Below are positions 36,461 through 48,029 of a stretch of 64,000 nt of DNA, piece after piece. A model generated the notes under the pieces. The model had not been told where the DNA came from, made no database searches, and saw nothing but the letters and a program-made list of their open reading frames with translations. Source of the DNA: Tamarix chinensis (lineage: Eukaryota; Streptophyta; Magnoliopsida; Caryophyllales; Tamaricaceae). Both the position numbers and the translations under genes were made by a program. The DNA lies in NCBI GenBank assembly GCA_030549775.1, contig CM060173.1, positions 36,220,110-36,284,109 on the forward strand, in the 5' to 3' direction. Position 1 is the first letter of the stretch. Each line of letters starts with the position of its first letter.

Positions 36461-37101
36461 TAAGATGATTTTAATTATTATTATTTTTATTGATTTTTGA
36501 TTCTTGATATTCCTAGGATAATCAAGATTCATGGTGAAATCCATCAAGTTAGGATTAGTTGATTTTGCTAGAAGGTTATTAATTAAAAGTAATACATTCT
36601 TTTCTTTAATATGTTTTAGTGATAAGGTGAATAGAATGAATGGTAAGATAGGGCTTATGTAGAAAAGTAACTCTTGAATACCTCACAAAGTTAGCACTCA
36701 AAAGATCTCAAGGAGAAACAAAAATACTCACATAAAAAATATCTTTGATTCAAACCAAGAAAAGAACAAACAAATAATCTTCTAGTGGCTACTCTCAACT
36801 TACAAAGATATTAAAATGTTTAAAGTCTCATAAAGAGAGGTTTGATTGCTCAAATTCAATAAACCAAACATGCGTTCTCATAGGTCAAAATTATATCCTA
36901 TATATAGGAATAAATCTGATGTTAAAATCAACAAACAACTTACTCATAATAACCCTTATCTCGTTACAATAAAATCCTAACTAACTAGTTGCTATTGATA
37001 ATTCATATTCACACCTAAGCTAACTAGTTTTCCATATTTTCTATCCCTTTACAGCTTGTTATTTACATTTCATCAATTCATGTGATAGTTATTCATTAGG
37101 G

Positions 37102-37104
<3 letters not shown>
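36461..37104 (-). repeat. LTR-like fragment of uncertain type
   Basis: On minus a TATA-like cctatatatagg lies near 36905, followed by sequence with gtttctccttgagatctttt near 36700, resembling transcription-start regions of plant LTRs. No ends, PBS or coding sequence were found. Confidence 0.25.

Positions 37105-37173
<69 letters not shown>
37105..37173. repeat. (AC)n microsatellite
   Basis: About 34 perfect AC dinucleotides followed by atatat. Confidence 0.97.
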
Positions 37174-37178
<5 letters not shown>

Positions 37179-38642
37179 TTACAAAAAACATCATAACTAA
37201 GAAAAACCCTAATTAGTGCATAGGTTTAGCTGAACTTCCAGCCATCTATTGCCAAGTTACATTTCTAAACCTCCACATCTTCAAGCTTGAAATATCATTA
37301 AGAATTGCATGTCACTAAGGGTGACATTTGGATCTTGATATTGCATAATTCTTAAATTATGGTCCCTTCTCAAAGAACATATTGTGGGATGATAGATTAC
37401 CCCCCAAGCAATCCAAGAAACATCTTAAATATATCTAAGAACCATGTTTAGATGTATAAACAAGGAAATAGCGACATTAGTTTATGATGTAGATTGTGGT
37501 TTCTTGATTTTGATATGTTTCATGTTAATGTTCATGATTTCTCATATGAATCATGTTAGCATTGATTTTATAATGTAAAAGTATAAGCATATTTTAGCTA
37601 TTTTGGCCTTCTTATGATTTTTGATGAATTAACAATAAGAATTGATGCAATTCAAATTAATGAGCACAAACCCATGTTTTAAAAGTGTGAGTATATTTTA
37701 ATAGTTTAAGAGCATGCTAAGATTATATGGCTAAGCTAGGAATTTGTTTCAACTAATGACATGTTGTTATTCGATGTTTTGTACAAGTGAATTAGTCATT
37801 GGTTGACTAGTTTCCTTGTTTTAGCCTACTAGTACACTAGTTTTGCTAGACTTATGTTGTTGCTAACTAAATTGTGTTTTTGTTAGTGGAACCAATTAAC
37901 TCGTGCTAGTTAAATAGTTGATTGCTTTATCTTAGTCTTATTCTCACATTTATTTTGGACTTGTTAACTAGTGAGGCAAACCGTTCACTAGTACACCAAT
38001 CGATTGGTTGGCATCATAATAGTTTCTTGATTTCCCCTCTTTCAAATATGTCTCTCTATTTAAGTCCCATATCAATTGACTAGTTTATAGGACCAATCAA
38101 CTAGCCCCCTAAGGTGATTATGTGATATTATAATGGTTTGAAGTTAAAATTTGACTTAGTATTTAATGCTTGAATCATGGTCTTAACCTTTAATAGTTGA
38201 ATTTAAGGAAAGGTTAAAGAAATTGTCTAGCATGTGTTTGTTGTTTAAAAGTCTTATTTGGATGAGTTTGCTGTTATCTCTAAAACACTCATTATGGTGG
38301 CTTATATGCATTGGTTTTCAAATGGATTTTTAAATGGATTTAGTTGTGGCTTGTGATATCACTTAATAGATACATATAATACAATTAAGATTTTGTTTAA
38401 TGCTATTTTTTTTTACAACTCTCAGGGTGGCTAATTGGGAGTTAATATGTAGATCACCCTTGTATTTATATTTTCACTTAGTACCTATTTCTTTCTATAT
38501 TGGGTTGAAATTGATAGGTGCATATTACTAAAGGGTAGGGCAAATACTGTGGCAAGCCACCATAATATCATAAACAAGTTTAGCTGGGTGTAGTATCTAT
38601 ATACAAGCTTCATGGCGCTTCTTCTATCCAGTTGCGTGTGAT
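37174..38642. other. Unassigned non-coding DNA with ACTAGTT-type repeats
   Basis: No gene. At 37780-38110 a motif like accaatcaactagttt recurs in both orientations (ttggttgactagttt, caattgactagttt, caatcgattggtt). The same motif family recurs at about 63190-63330, suggesting both belong to one retrotransposon LTR family. Confidence 0.4.
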
Positions 38643-39296
38643 TGTAACACTCCAAAGTTTATTATAAAAAATTTTCACTTTGTAGAAGTAATAAAAATAA
38701 ATAATAAAATAATGGGTGTTACGCTGCTTCTAATATAGAAAAAGTACTCTTGCATCTAATATAGAAACATTACTCCCTATACCCAATCTATGCCAGGTGC
38801 AAAGATAAAATATAATTTATATCTAGAGATCAAGCTTAAGAAGCATTTAATTCTATAATTATAAAGATTGTGAAACAAAGAGAAGATAATAGAGACAACA
38901 AAAAATGTAAGACTAAAAGTTTAAAGAAGGAGAAAGATATTCAGATAACCATATACTAACACCAACTCAAATAAGTACTCACCACATGCAATCGCATGAA
39001 AATCATTAATTCATCATTTACCTACAAAATGAAAGCATTAGAGATGAAAGTGTGTGTAAACTTGTTAGTATTGAATAAATAAATAAAAAGTGGTAGAAAG
39101 TCTAACTTGAGATTTTGTGTTGAAACTCTCCTACTCTATCTTCTTGTCAATAAGGAATTTAGACTCACAAAAGATAACATATTTAGATGTAACTAGGTCA
39201 CTTAACAAGGGTCCACCAATCATGCCAATGACACTCTTGTGTCCTAATTGCATCAACCCAAGACTAGTAAAATCTGAGTCACACTCTCTCAATGTC
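38643..39296 (-). repeat. Truncated Tekay-like LTR tail on minus
   Basis: Starts tgtaacactccaaagtttatt and continues with aatgggtgttacgctgct and ccaatctatgccagg, aligning with the reverse complement of a Tekay LTR tail. It is cut at 39297, where another LTR tail of the same orientation begins. Confidence 0.6.
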
Positions 39297-40329
39297 TGTA
39301 ACACCTCCATTTGTCATTACTAAATTTTTTTTATTTAAAATAGTGTGTAAGATGAAAAACACTTAGAAAAAATGGGGTGTTACTGTCATACCTGTCATAG
39401 GATAGATGCCTTCTACCTATCCCATATTATATACAAAACTAAAACTAACCAATACATTTAAAAATAACAGAGTACGCGAGTATAAATTACATAAACATTG
39501 TGAAAGATTGTTTACATCAAAAGACCTTAATAGCCTGACCAAATCATTACTAGATAAAAGTATGGGGCTATATTAAAATGAGATTAAGGCGTTACCCCAA
39601 AAATAAAACCATGGTCCTCCACGGACCCCATAAAAACTTCATATGTCCACTCTCTCAAGTCCCAAACCCAAGCTACGGCAAACCCTTTACTGGCCATCCC
39701 CAAAAATCAATCACCAAAGTGAACATAAGTCTTAGCTGAAGCCAATCACTATAAATCCAACCCGAAGCCAACCAATTTAGTCATAAGTCTAGGACAAAGC
39801 CAACAAAAAAGGTAACTAGATCCTTTAGTATTGATAACTCCTAGTATACCATTAGTGTATAGAGAAGGTAAGGCACTAGGATATCTAAGTATCCTACCTA
39901 AAGGAAACGCCCAAAGGCACTAATAAATTTCTAAATGTAGACTAGCCCTCGATAGCTAATTGAGGATTGGGTAACCAAATCCATACACAACTCAATTGTC
40001 TTTTTCTTTATGAGATTAATATATTATTCATAAGGACAAGTGATCACACAAGGCCTATAAGCAATCATTTCCATATTTATTCCATATCAATCCTTTTTCA
40101 TTTTCCTAACCACGTGGGTTTCCATTTATCCTTTTCCGATATTACTCATATCCATCATAATATTTTATTCAAGCCCAAGCTGTACTTCATTATTCTTCTC
40201 AAAACCATCACATGTTATAATGGAATACCCATTTAGCCATTACAATAATCATAGAGTAGGTCATAAATTATGATATATTTAATCCATTAATCTATGATAA
40301 AATATATATTTTATCTAATTAATAATCTA
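39297..40329 (-). repeat. Another Tekay-like LTR tail on minus
   Basis: Starts tgtaacacctccatttg and about 75 bp later reads ggggtgttactgtcatacc, the same layout as the tail copies at 38643 and 34952. The sequence to 40329 is non-coding, rich in ccaagc and caaagcc motifs, and assigned with less certainty. It abuts the gag remnant of element D. Confidence 0.5.
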
Positions 40330-40689
40330 TATTTAGGCCATTAAGGTTCTCCTACCAAAGAGAGGCATGATCCTTAAGTCTCTTCCCTTTTCCTTTCCCC
40401 TTCTTTTCGGTTCATGAGATGACTCACTTGTTGAAGAGTCTTCTTCACTTCAAAGGTTTTCAACACCATGGGGTTCTTTTACTTCATGGGGTTTTGGTTT
40501 GGATGGTTTGTTGTTGTGGATAAGTTGTTGCAAAAGAGCTCAGATGTGGCCCATTTCCTCTTGTAAGGTTACCAATGTGTGACCTAATCTTTGAGTGTCA
40601 CATTTTATTAGGGCATCAATGGCATGCTCCCTTCTTTCATTGTGTGCACCATTGAGATTTAAACCTCTAGGTATAGGATGATCATCCAT
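40330..40689 (-). pseudogene. Element D gag N-terminal remnant
   Basis: On minus the first ATG after the element D PBS is at 40689 (MDDHPIPRGLNLNG), followed by NERREHAIDALIKCDTQRLG and a basic KRRGKGKGRD stretch. Stops interrupt it and it is lost after about 40330. The position downstream of an LTR and PBS makes gag the only sensible reading; there is no diagnostic motif in this part. Confidence 0.55.
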
Positions 40690-41071
40690 AGTTTTTTTTT
40701 ATGAAATAGATTCAAAAAACGGGTAAAGGTGAAGAAGAATTTTTGTTTTGTAAGTTGATGGTTCAAATGTTTTGGTTGGGGAAGAAAAAAAAATTTCCCT
40801 TGTAGATTAAAGGCTCAAATGGGTTAGGTGGTGAAGGAAAAAAATTCTTTACAAAGTGAGGGATCAAAAGGGCTGTATAGTGAGGAAAAATATTCTTTCT
40901 TTGTAACTTAAGGTCTTGAATGGCTTGTAAAGTGAAGAATTTTTTTTCTTCCTATAGGGAAAGGCTCGAGGGATGCTATGATAACAAAAAAAATTTGTGA
41001 TTTTTTTGTTTGGAAAATAATGTAGGGATAATGGTAGAATGTAAATGATACCCCAATTTATAACAACCTAA

Positions 41072-41083
41072 GCTTTGATACCA
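41072..41083 (-). other. Primer binding site of element D
   Basis: On minus tggtatcaaagc follows the LTR end CATCA after a few bases. It corresponds to the initiator tRNA-Met 3' end with one change relative to the usual TGGTATCAGAGC. Confidence 0.75.
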
Positions 41084-41086
41084 ATT

Positions 41087-41460
41087 TGATGCATGGTGGA
41101 TACAGATTAGGTTAAGCTAGTAGCTAAAACTTATGGCTGGGTAAGAAGCCATGAAAATGAGGGATCTGGAGAAGAGGAGAAGTATTGAAGATATGAATTA
41201 AGTGACCCTTAATTAACACCATGAAAACTTATGGTTGACTTTTTATAATTTTTTTTGATAATTTAACCATTTTCCTTGAATTTTCTCTAATAGCCTAGTT
41301 TTATAGGAAAAGATGAAATCAGGGTAATTTGGGCGGATAATTAAGAAAAAGAATCACATTATGAGGAGTAAAGTTTGGAGTCATTGAAATTTGTATGTAC
41401 CATTAGACAAGATCTTAAAAAGAGAAGTCATATTAAGAAAAGACAAGGAGAGATAGGAAA
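41087..41460 (-). repeat. Element D 5' LTR, downstream part
   Basis: On minus this piece ends in CATCA directly before the PBS. Its other part lies at 62404-62697, the two having been separated by element B. Together they make an LTR of about 665 bp, close to the LTR of element C. Confidence 0.65.
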
Positions 41461-41465
41461 TACAC

Positions 41466-42413
41466 TGATGTAGGAGCATCTAATAATAATATTTTACTAA
41501 TTAGTTTTTTCTAAGTTAGAGGATTACAAAACACTTTTAACTTAGATGAAGTTAATTAGCTAAATATGAGAAAATAAGTGGACGTATTAGCCCAAGCACA
41601 ATAAATTATGGTAGCATGTCCAACCTAAGCCCAACCAATTATGGTGGCACATCAAGCCCGAGTCAACCAGCTATTTTATTGTTATTTTCAAGTATTATGC
41701 ACCTAAGAAGCCAAATCAGCCCAATCCCAATGCTGATTTTGAAAAATAAAATAAAAAAAGAGAAAAAAAGGAAGATAAGTGGATGGTGGATTAGGTAAGG
41801 AAAGTCTGTCAAGTCAACAAAGTAAATTATTTTAATCCACTAAGCATGGAAAATGATTGATTATGTATAGGGGATGATTTGGTGATTTATATTTTGATTT
41901 ATTACCTACCATTTCAGCATAGAATGGGCTCCATGTTGTGGTATGGCTGTCAAAATACCACACATGGGCTGCCTTCATTTTAGTTCTCATTCAACTAGTT
42001 GTCAGCTTGTATTATATTACTAGATAGTAAATAATGGTTGAAATGTAAATAGGTAGGTAATGGGGAAGGGTATAATGGACTTTTTGTAACCATGGATGCC
42101 ACTATAAATATGGGTAGCCTCAACTCAATGCAATACACTGCCCACTTGAATTAAAAATCTGAATTTTCAAATTCCCCCATTCTCTCTTTTCAAATTTAAT
42201 TGAAAATTTTATTTTGAATATAAAATCTCACAATTTTTATATCAAGTGTCAAACCATGAGTGGTAGTTGTGAGTGTTTGATCTTTGGCTCATCCTTAGAT
42301 CAAATACTATCTTACTTCTCATCCCCACTATCTTTTTAACTTTCAGTGGTCAATTATTCCATAATCATATATCTTTTGTTAAGAATATGCCAACTTTTTT
42401 AGCATATACATAA
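41466..42413 (+). repeat. Element B 5' LTR
   Basis: 948 bp, starting TGATGTAGGAGCATC and ending catataa-type (family end CATCA). A TATA box (actataaatatggg) lies near 42101, with the presumed transcript start shortly downstream. A partner LTR at 61440 and a solo relative at 21496 support the boundaries. Confidence 0.85.
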
Positions 42414-42417
42414 AATT

Positions 42418-42429
42418 GGTATCAAAGCT
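42418..42429 (+). other. Primer binding site of element B
   Basis: tggtatcaaagc four bases after the LTR end; initiator tRNA-Met type with the same single change as element D. Confidence 0.8.
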
Positions 42430-42840
42430 TAAGGTTGAGAATTTGGGATAATTTTTATCTCCTATTTTCCTACTTTATTCTGTTTAAGGCCAAACACTAT
42501 GAAAATTTTTATAGCCACCCACCATAATTTTCGAACCTAACTTAACCTCTCCTAACCAAAAACATCCTATACCTCTATTGTTTTCTTCTTCAAACTCAAG
42601 CAACTATAAGTGATGAGAAAATCCCAAGAGGCTTAAGCCTTAAAGAGATTCAAAACTTGAGAAGAGATCATGTCATTGAAAGCCTGCAAAATGACATGAG
42701 AATTATTCTTGGCATTTTGGAAAATCTCATGTAAAACACTAACACTACATGACCACATGTTCCCCCCACCAACCAAGAAGCAGACACCATTTTTACCACC
42801 ATGAGGTTATTGAATTTGGCCCAAGTGACGATGCTAGTGA
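42430..42840 (+). pseudogene. Element B leader and gag 5' end
   Basis: Leader sequence followed by an ATG region near 42613 (aagtgatgagaaaatccc) with broken gag-like reading. It is cut at 42845 by element A; the rest of gag resumes at 57518. Confidence 0.55.
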
Positions 42841-42845
42841 TTCCA
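42841..42845 (+). repeat. Target-site duplication of element A, left copy
   Basis: TTCCA, repeated exactly at 57513-57517. Confidence 0.95.
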
Positions 42846-43798
42846 TGTAATACCCCAAAATTCTAATCTCCAAAATTATGGCCAAGTAAGGAATCATTAG
42901 GGAAAAGTGATTATATAATTTTAATTATTAAAATGTAGAGAGTTAATTAAGGTATATCAAGGGGAAAATAATAAAGAATTTAATTGGAAGAAATTGGGTA
43001 TTTTTCCTAATTAGCATGGAGGTTAAGGGAATTTATCTAAAATAGTCCAAAATAAGTAAAAAGGGAATTTAATTAATATTTCATAAAATACTAATACCCT
43101 AATTAGCCCAAAAATATCCTAAATAATTCATGAAAAATCCAAAACCCTAAATATATCTTTTATCTTCCTTTTTCCTTTTTCTTTTCCTTCTTTTTCTTTT
43201 TCTCCTTCATTCCGCCAGAATTGGGCCTCGCCGGCCCAAACCCTCCTTCCCCCTTCCTCGGCCCAGCGTCGCGCGCTGGCCCTCGCCCACCGAGGCTGCA
43301 ACGACGCGTTTGACGACTGAGGACGCCGAAGCGCCGCGTCGCAGCTATGGAGCCTTATATCCGTTGCCAGCCAACGTCACGACGACGCGCTTCGACCATA
43401 TAAATTAATAAAACGACGCGTCGAGGTTATACACATTATAACCGTTGCCGACCGGCCGGCTCTCCCTCTCTCTTTTCTTCCCTGGACCGCCGGTCCAACC
43501 TGCCCGCCCGTCGTCTTCTTCCTCGCGCAGGTCTGCAACTCGCAGCCTGCCGCCGCTGACAGCCCTGCCGCCCGGCTGCCTTCCTCCTGCCATTTCCGTC
43601 CCTTTCGTTCCCAAAACGACCCAGCAAAATCGTCCTGGCCACCACGCGTCTTGATTCCCTTTCTCTTTTTCGCACACGGCCAAACAGGCCTGCAGGCCAC
43701 AGACCTGCGAGCGGCTGCCACCGCCGAACGGCAGCCTGCCGCACCTGCCCCCGCGTGCCATTCCTCTCCCGTTCGTCGTTTTCCACACCACAATCGCC

Positions 43799-43806
43799 TA
43801 TAAATA
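43799..43806 (+). promoter_or_regulatory. TATA box in element A 5' LTR
   Basis: TATAAATA directly after a CpG-rich segment and before a C-run. If transcription starts about 30 bp downstream, the R-U5 leader within the LTR is about 3.85 kb. The identical box is at 53632-53639 in the 3' LTR. A second TATAAAT at about 43399-43405 is weaker in context. Confidence 0.7.
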
Positions 43807-44449
43807 CCCCCCCCCTTAAACGGCCCAGGGCAAGTCCTTCCCTTGGACCTTGCCGAAACCCTGCCTCGCCGCCGCCAGATCAGACGCCCTCTCCGCCGCC
43901 TCTAGCAGCCGCCGCGACCACCTCCACGCACCAAAGCCTCCCTTGCACCACCCTCCACGCAGCCAAACCATTGTTGCCTCCGTTCCTACCCCGCACGAAC
44001 CCCCACAGTCGTGCGAAGGTGCCACCCCAAAAACGCCACCGCCGCCTTGCACCGCCCGCTGCCGCCACTCCCGCCATAATTAACCCCTCCTCCACCTCCC
44101 AAACTGACCAGCAGCTCCTCCCCTACCTGCCCATACCCTCCTTACCCCCTGCTCCCTTCTCCACCGGCCTCCACCACTTCCACCACCTTCCTCCTCCCTC
44201 GGCCACCGCGTCCGCCGCCGCGCGCCGCCTCCCTGCTCACGCCACCACCCCCTTTCCACTCCCCTTCACCTGCTGATTCTTCCCCCACCTCAAGCTTCTC
44301 CTTTTCTCCTCCCATCTAACCACCACCTTGACCTTTTCCGCCTCTTCCTCCTCCACCGCCGCCGCCGTCGCCGCCACGCGCCGTCGCCGGACCACCACCG
44401 ACCCTAGGTGGTTACCCACTCATCCAAACCCTAACCCCCTTTCTTTTAC

Positions 44450-45120
44450 ATGAATGCTAATATTTTCTACTAATATTAGTACTAGTATACTTATAATTAT
44501 TACTATTATCCTTATCATTATTCTTTCATTATTATTAATATTGTTATTATTCTTATTATTGTTATTATTATTATTACCTTTATTTTTATTATCATTTCTG
44601 ATATTGCGACTCATGATATTAAAACTATCATTTTTACTAAACAACCATCTCTTGGAACCCTAACTCCTATTATGCTCAACTTTGGTTTAATTTATAAGTG
44701 TTAATATTAACAACCCTACCATTATCATTATTATCCCTATTACCTTACTAATGTTATTATTATTAATATTTAACCCTACTAGGTTATTGTTATTGTTATT
44801 ACTATTGCTAGGGCTAGTATAGTTACTATCACTATTATTATCATATTTATTAGCATTATTACTATTATCATTATCACCCTTAGGAATAATTTTACTTGAA
44901 ATATTGTGACCTTATAATATTATTATTTCAAACCCAACACCATTGTTAGAATCAATCTTAAAAATGCTAGAGTTCTATTACTTGAAGCATAAGTGTCACT
45001 ATTAGTGGTCTTATTATAATTATTATTATTATCCCTATATTACCATGACTAAGTAAACACTAATATTATAAGAATGGAACTAATGGGCTAATAATATAAG
45101 TGTAACAATAGGTATTAGAA
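44450..45120. repeat. TTA/ATT trinucleotide-rich tract in element A LTR
   Basis: Long degenerate runs of TTA/ATT units; the same tract is at 54281-54951 in the 3' LTR. It produces low-complexity Asn or Leu/Ile open frames that are not genes. Confidence 0.85.
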
Positions 45121-46629
45121 ATAAACATATTGTGACTACTAATATTTAGTATACTAATGCTAAGGTAAAAACCCTAGTTTTGTATAAAACCCTTTTTAAC
45201 AATAAAAAAACCCTAACCTTAAAACTAGCATGAGGATTTATAGTAACCAGAAGGGAAACTAATACTTAGCATTTTTCCCTTTTTATAGGTAACCCCGACC
45301 AAATCCCCAAGGAGCTAGAGGAGCGTGCTCCAAGCCCGGTGCCTATCTAGGTAAGGACGAAGCTATGGCCTTGTGCTATGTGTGATATTATGTGTTGATG
45401 AATGATGAACATGCCATATTGATGAATGTTGAGTATGACATGTGGATGTGTATTATGCATGTGTTATAAGTAACTTGTTTTGGTGCAGCGCGGCATGGAT
45501 CATGAGGTATGTCGTGTGTGCCTTGTATTATACGTGTGCGACATGCTCCATGTTTGTTGTGGATGGTGATGATGTGGCTTGTTATGGCCCTCTAGGACAT
45601 GCATGCTAGGGTTTTGGGGTAGCATGAGATGATAATAAATAAATAACGGGGAGGTGGACGTTTGGGAAGTTGCATGGGGGAAACTAGACCTTGCATGGGC
45701 ATGATCCTTACGTGGAAAGAGTTAATTTGGGTTGTAAGTAAGAGTCATGGAGAGTCTCAGGAGGATGGGATACTCGGTATGAAAATAGTACGGGAGTTGG
45801 CATATGAGAGACCTGATTAGGGTTTTGTGAGTAAATGTGTTGGGGAGTCTGCATGGAATATTTAAGGTCTGCATGGGAATGAGACTTACGTGAGGAAAGT
45901 TTATTTAGGAAGTAAACAAGATAATGCCAAGGTTAGGGATCCATTGGAGACTTGGGTGCAAAGTTTTACGTGGGTCGGTGTGAGAGTGCCTAAGGATTTC
46001 CAATTAGGGTTTTGGGAGGAGGTGAGCATAAAAATGGTTAAGGAGGGATGGATTATGGGGTTGAGAGTGAGGGTCCACTTGTGTGAAGGATGAGTATGGG
46101 TTTCCTAAATGAGGAAAGAGGTTTTGGGGCAAGGAGGAGAGGTTACTTGTGGAGAAAGTAAGCGCTAGGGTTTGGTGTGGCCAACTAGGTTTGGCGGTCA
46201 CATGCGGAGTTTGGGAATAAAAGGGATATATATATGTGCATTGGGAATTTCTTAGTAGAGACGGGATGCGAGACAAGGAACAAAGTGAGGTTAAGGTGAG
46301 TAAGAAGAGTTGGGCCATGTAGGCCCAAATTAGGGTTTTCCAAGGAGGAGCCCTAGAGGGGTGAGGACCTGCGGGACCGACATTATTGTTTTAGGATTTG
46401 CCCGCATTCTCGGGAGAGTATACCCTTACTACGCTCCCTTATGTATGAGAGTGAGAGGGGATGGATATCGGGCGTGAGGAAGGGAGAACAGTCCCAAGAT
46501 ATGGGACGGGCCTCCTCGAAGGGAAGAAGCAGAGAGTAGTAGACATGCATGTCAAGGGTGGAACCCTATTTGATAATACATGTATAAGACATTAACTACT
46601 TAAAGAGTAAGATTGTTGAGCCGGGCCCA

Positions 46630-46972
46630 GACCGATCCACCGGCATAATAGTGGCCAGGTGCCGGGGTGCCCTGGAGACCGATCCACCGGCATATAATAG
46701 TGGTTAGGTGCGTTCTGCCCTATACGTGACCGATCCACCGGCTATAATAGTGGGGGATCCCGAGCTCAACAAAACAAACAGTATGTTGTAATTAAATCTT
46801 GGGAAATATACTATACACTTACAGTGGAACACCATGAGAGTCGGGACCAGACCGATCCACCGGCATAATAGTGGCCAGGAGCGTTGTGCCCTGGAGACCG
46901 ATCCACCGGCATATAATAGTGGTTAGGAGCGTTCTGCCCTATAAGTGACCGATCCACCGGCTATAATAGTGG
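46630..46972 (+). repeat. Six hairpin-forming units in element A 5' LTR
   Basis: Six units starting GACCGATCCACCGGC and ending ATAATAGTGG, in two triplets (46630-46654, 46677-46703, 46728-46753; 46850-46874, 46896-46922, 46947-46972). Each carries CCAC and GTGG about 10-12 bases apart, a potential short hairpin. The third unit of each triplet has ggctataata instead of ggcat(at)aata. The whole array is repeated in the 3' LTR at 56461-56803. Confidence 0.92.
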
Positions 46973-47685
46973 GGTTCTCGTACTCGCATGGGCTAATGAA
47001 GATTGTAATGTGAAATGGCTAATTATAAAGTTATGAGAGGAAAGGTTCGAGTAGGCCATTACTAACTCGCACCCCCGTGCTTTTCTATGCCTCTTGTATG
47101 TTGTATCTGGAATATTATGTCGTATGTTATATTGGCCTTAGCTCGTCTGTTACCTTACTCAGTACGTAGCGTACTGATCACCCGTTTCATGGGTGCTGCT
47201 CATTCCCACGAGCAGAAGACCCATCTGACCTTGTGCAGGTAGGAGATCATGTCTTCGATGCCTACGATACCTACGAGGCATCGGATGGGGCCGAGTATTG
47301 AGCCTGTCCTGGTTGGGGCCGAGAGCGAGTTCGCCGGACTCTCTTACTATCTTAGTTTCTGTCTATCTTGAGTTTACCGTATCTGTACTACGTTCGTATT
47401 TTGGAACGGAACTTCTAAGTTGTAATCTTAAACAATACATTGTCTGTGGTCGACTGTTGTTTCTTGAATGATTTATGGTGGCTACGAACTTATATTTTTG
47501 GAAAGTTCTTGTAATGAGGGTTTGATTTAGCCTTAGCACTTAATATCGGGACGGTATGAGTGAACCGGCCCGGTACTAAGTGTGGCGGTAATACCCCCAA
47601 GGTTACGGTTTTAAATCTTCCGCTTTTGTTAAACCTTCGATTTAAACGAAATTTTTCAGTAGTAAATTTGGGGGGTGTTACAAGT

Positions 47686-47697
47686 TGGTATCAGAGC
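47686..47697 (+). other. Primer binding site of element A
   Basis: TGGTATCAGAGC, three bases after the LTR end; exact complement of the initiator tRNA-Met 3' end as used by most plant chromoviruses. It primes minus-strand DNA synthesis. Confidence 0.95.
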
Positions 47698-48029
47698 GGT
47701 TGATCCAGTCGGACACGCTCTTTTGTTTTCAGAACATAACGTGTTACAATGTTTTCAACCGATTCCAAAGTGTTTTCACAACGAGATAGAATTTCTCTGT
47801 TTTAAAACCTCCGAGTCCGGCTCCAGTGAGGAATCGAGGGGTAGGTTAGTAATATCCCTAAGTGAGTAGCGTAACCGTGGTGTAACTGGTTATCTCCTGG
47901 TCGTGACCCTAGTTATAGGAAAGATAAGTTCTTAGTACTTCCCCTTTAAGGGGGTAGTAGCATACCCTGTTCTTTTTGCAAATCAATGATCCCCTTTTCT
48001 AACATTACCTCCTCCCCTTGTAGTTATCA
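47698..48029 (+). other. Internal leader of element A
   Basis: About 330 bp between PBS and the gag ATG. It contains a PPT-like tract tttaagggggtagt at 47945-47958, nearly the same as the true PPT at 52665. A short ATG-initiated frame (47675-47869) begins before the PBS and is not conserved-looking. Confidence 0.75.

Larger units (their letters stand above)
42846..47682 (+). repeat. Element A 5' LTR (4.84 kb)
   Basis: From the 5' end: an AT-rich head (to about 43140), a pyrimidine tract, a CpG-rich promoter-like segment with duplicated modules (43250-43800), TATA box at 43799, a C-rich Pro-codon-like stretch (43820-44440), a TTA/ATT-rich stretch (44450-45100), a G-rich stretch, the hairpin-unit array (46630-46972) and the conserved tail. 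It is exceptionally long for a plant LTR. Open frames inside it on both strands are compositional. Confidence 0.97.

Noticed and set aside
43377..44276. Overlapping long open frames on both strands of the element A LTR (up to 173 codons), repeated in the 3' LTR
   Set aside because: They fall in a GC- and C-rich tract where stops are rare, overlap in several frames on both strands, and the plus-strand frame changes length between the LTRs because of a 2-base C-run difference. No known domain.
46630..46972. tRNA-like or other RNA gene in the LTR hairpin units
   Set aside because: Stems are only about four base pairs and no cloverleaf or conserved box is present.
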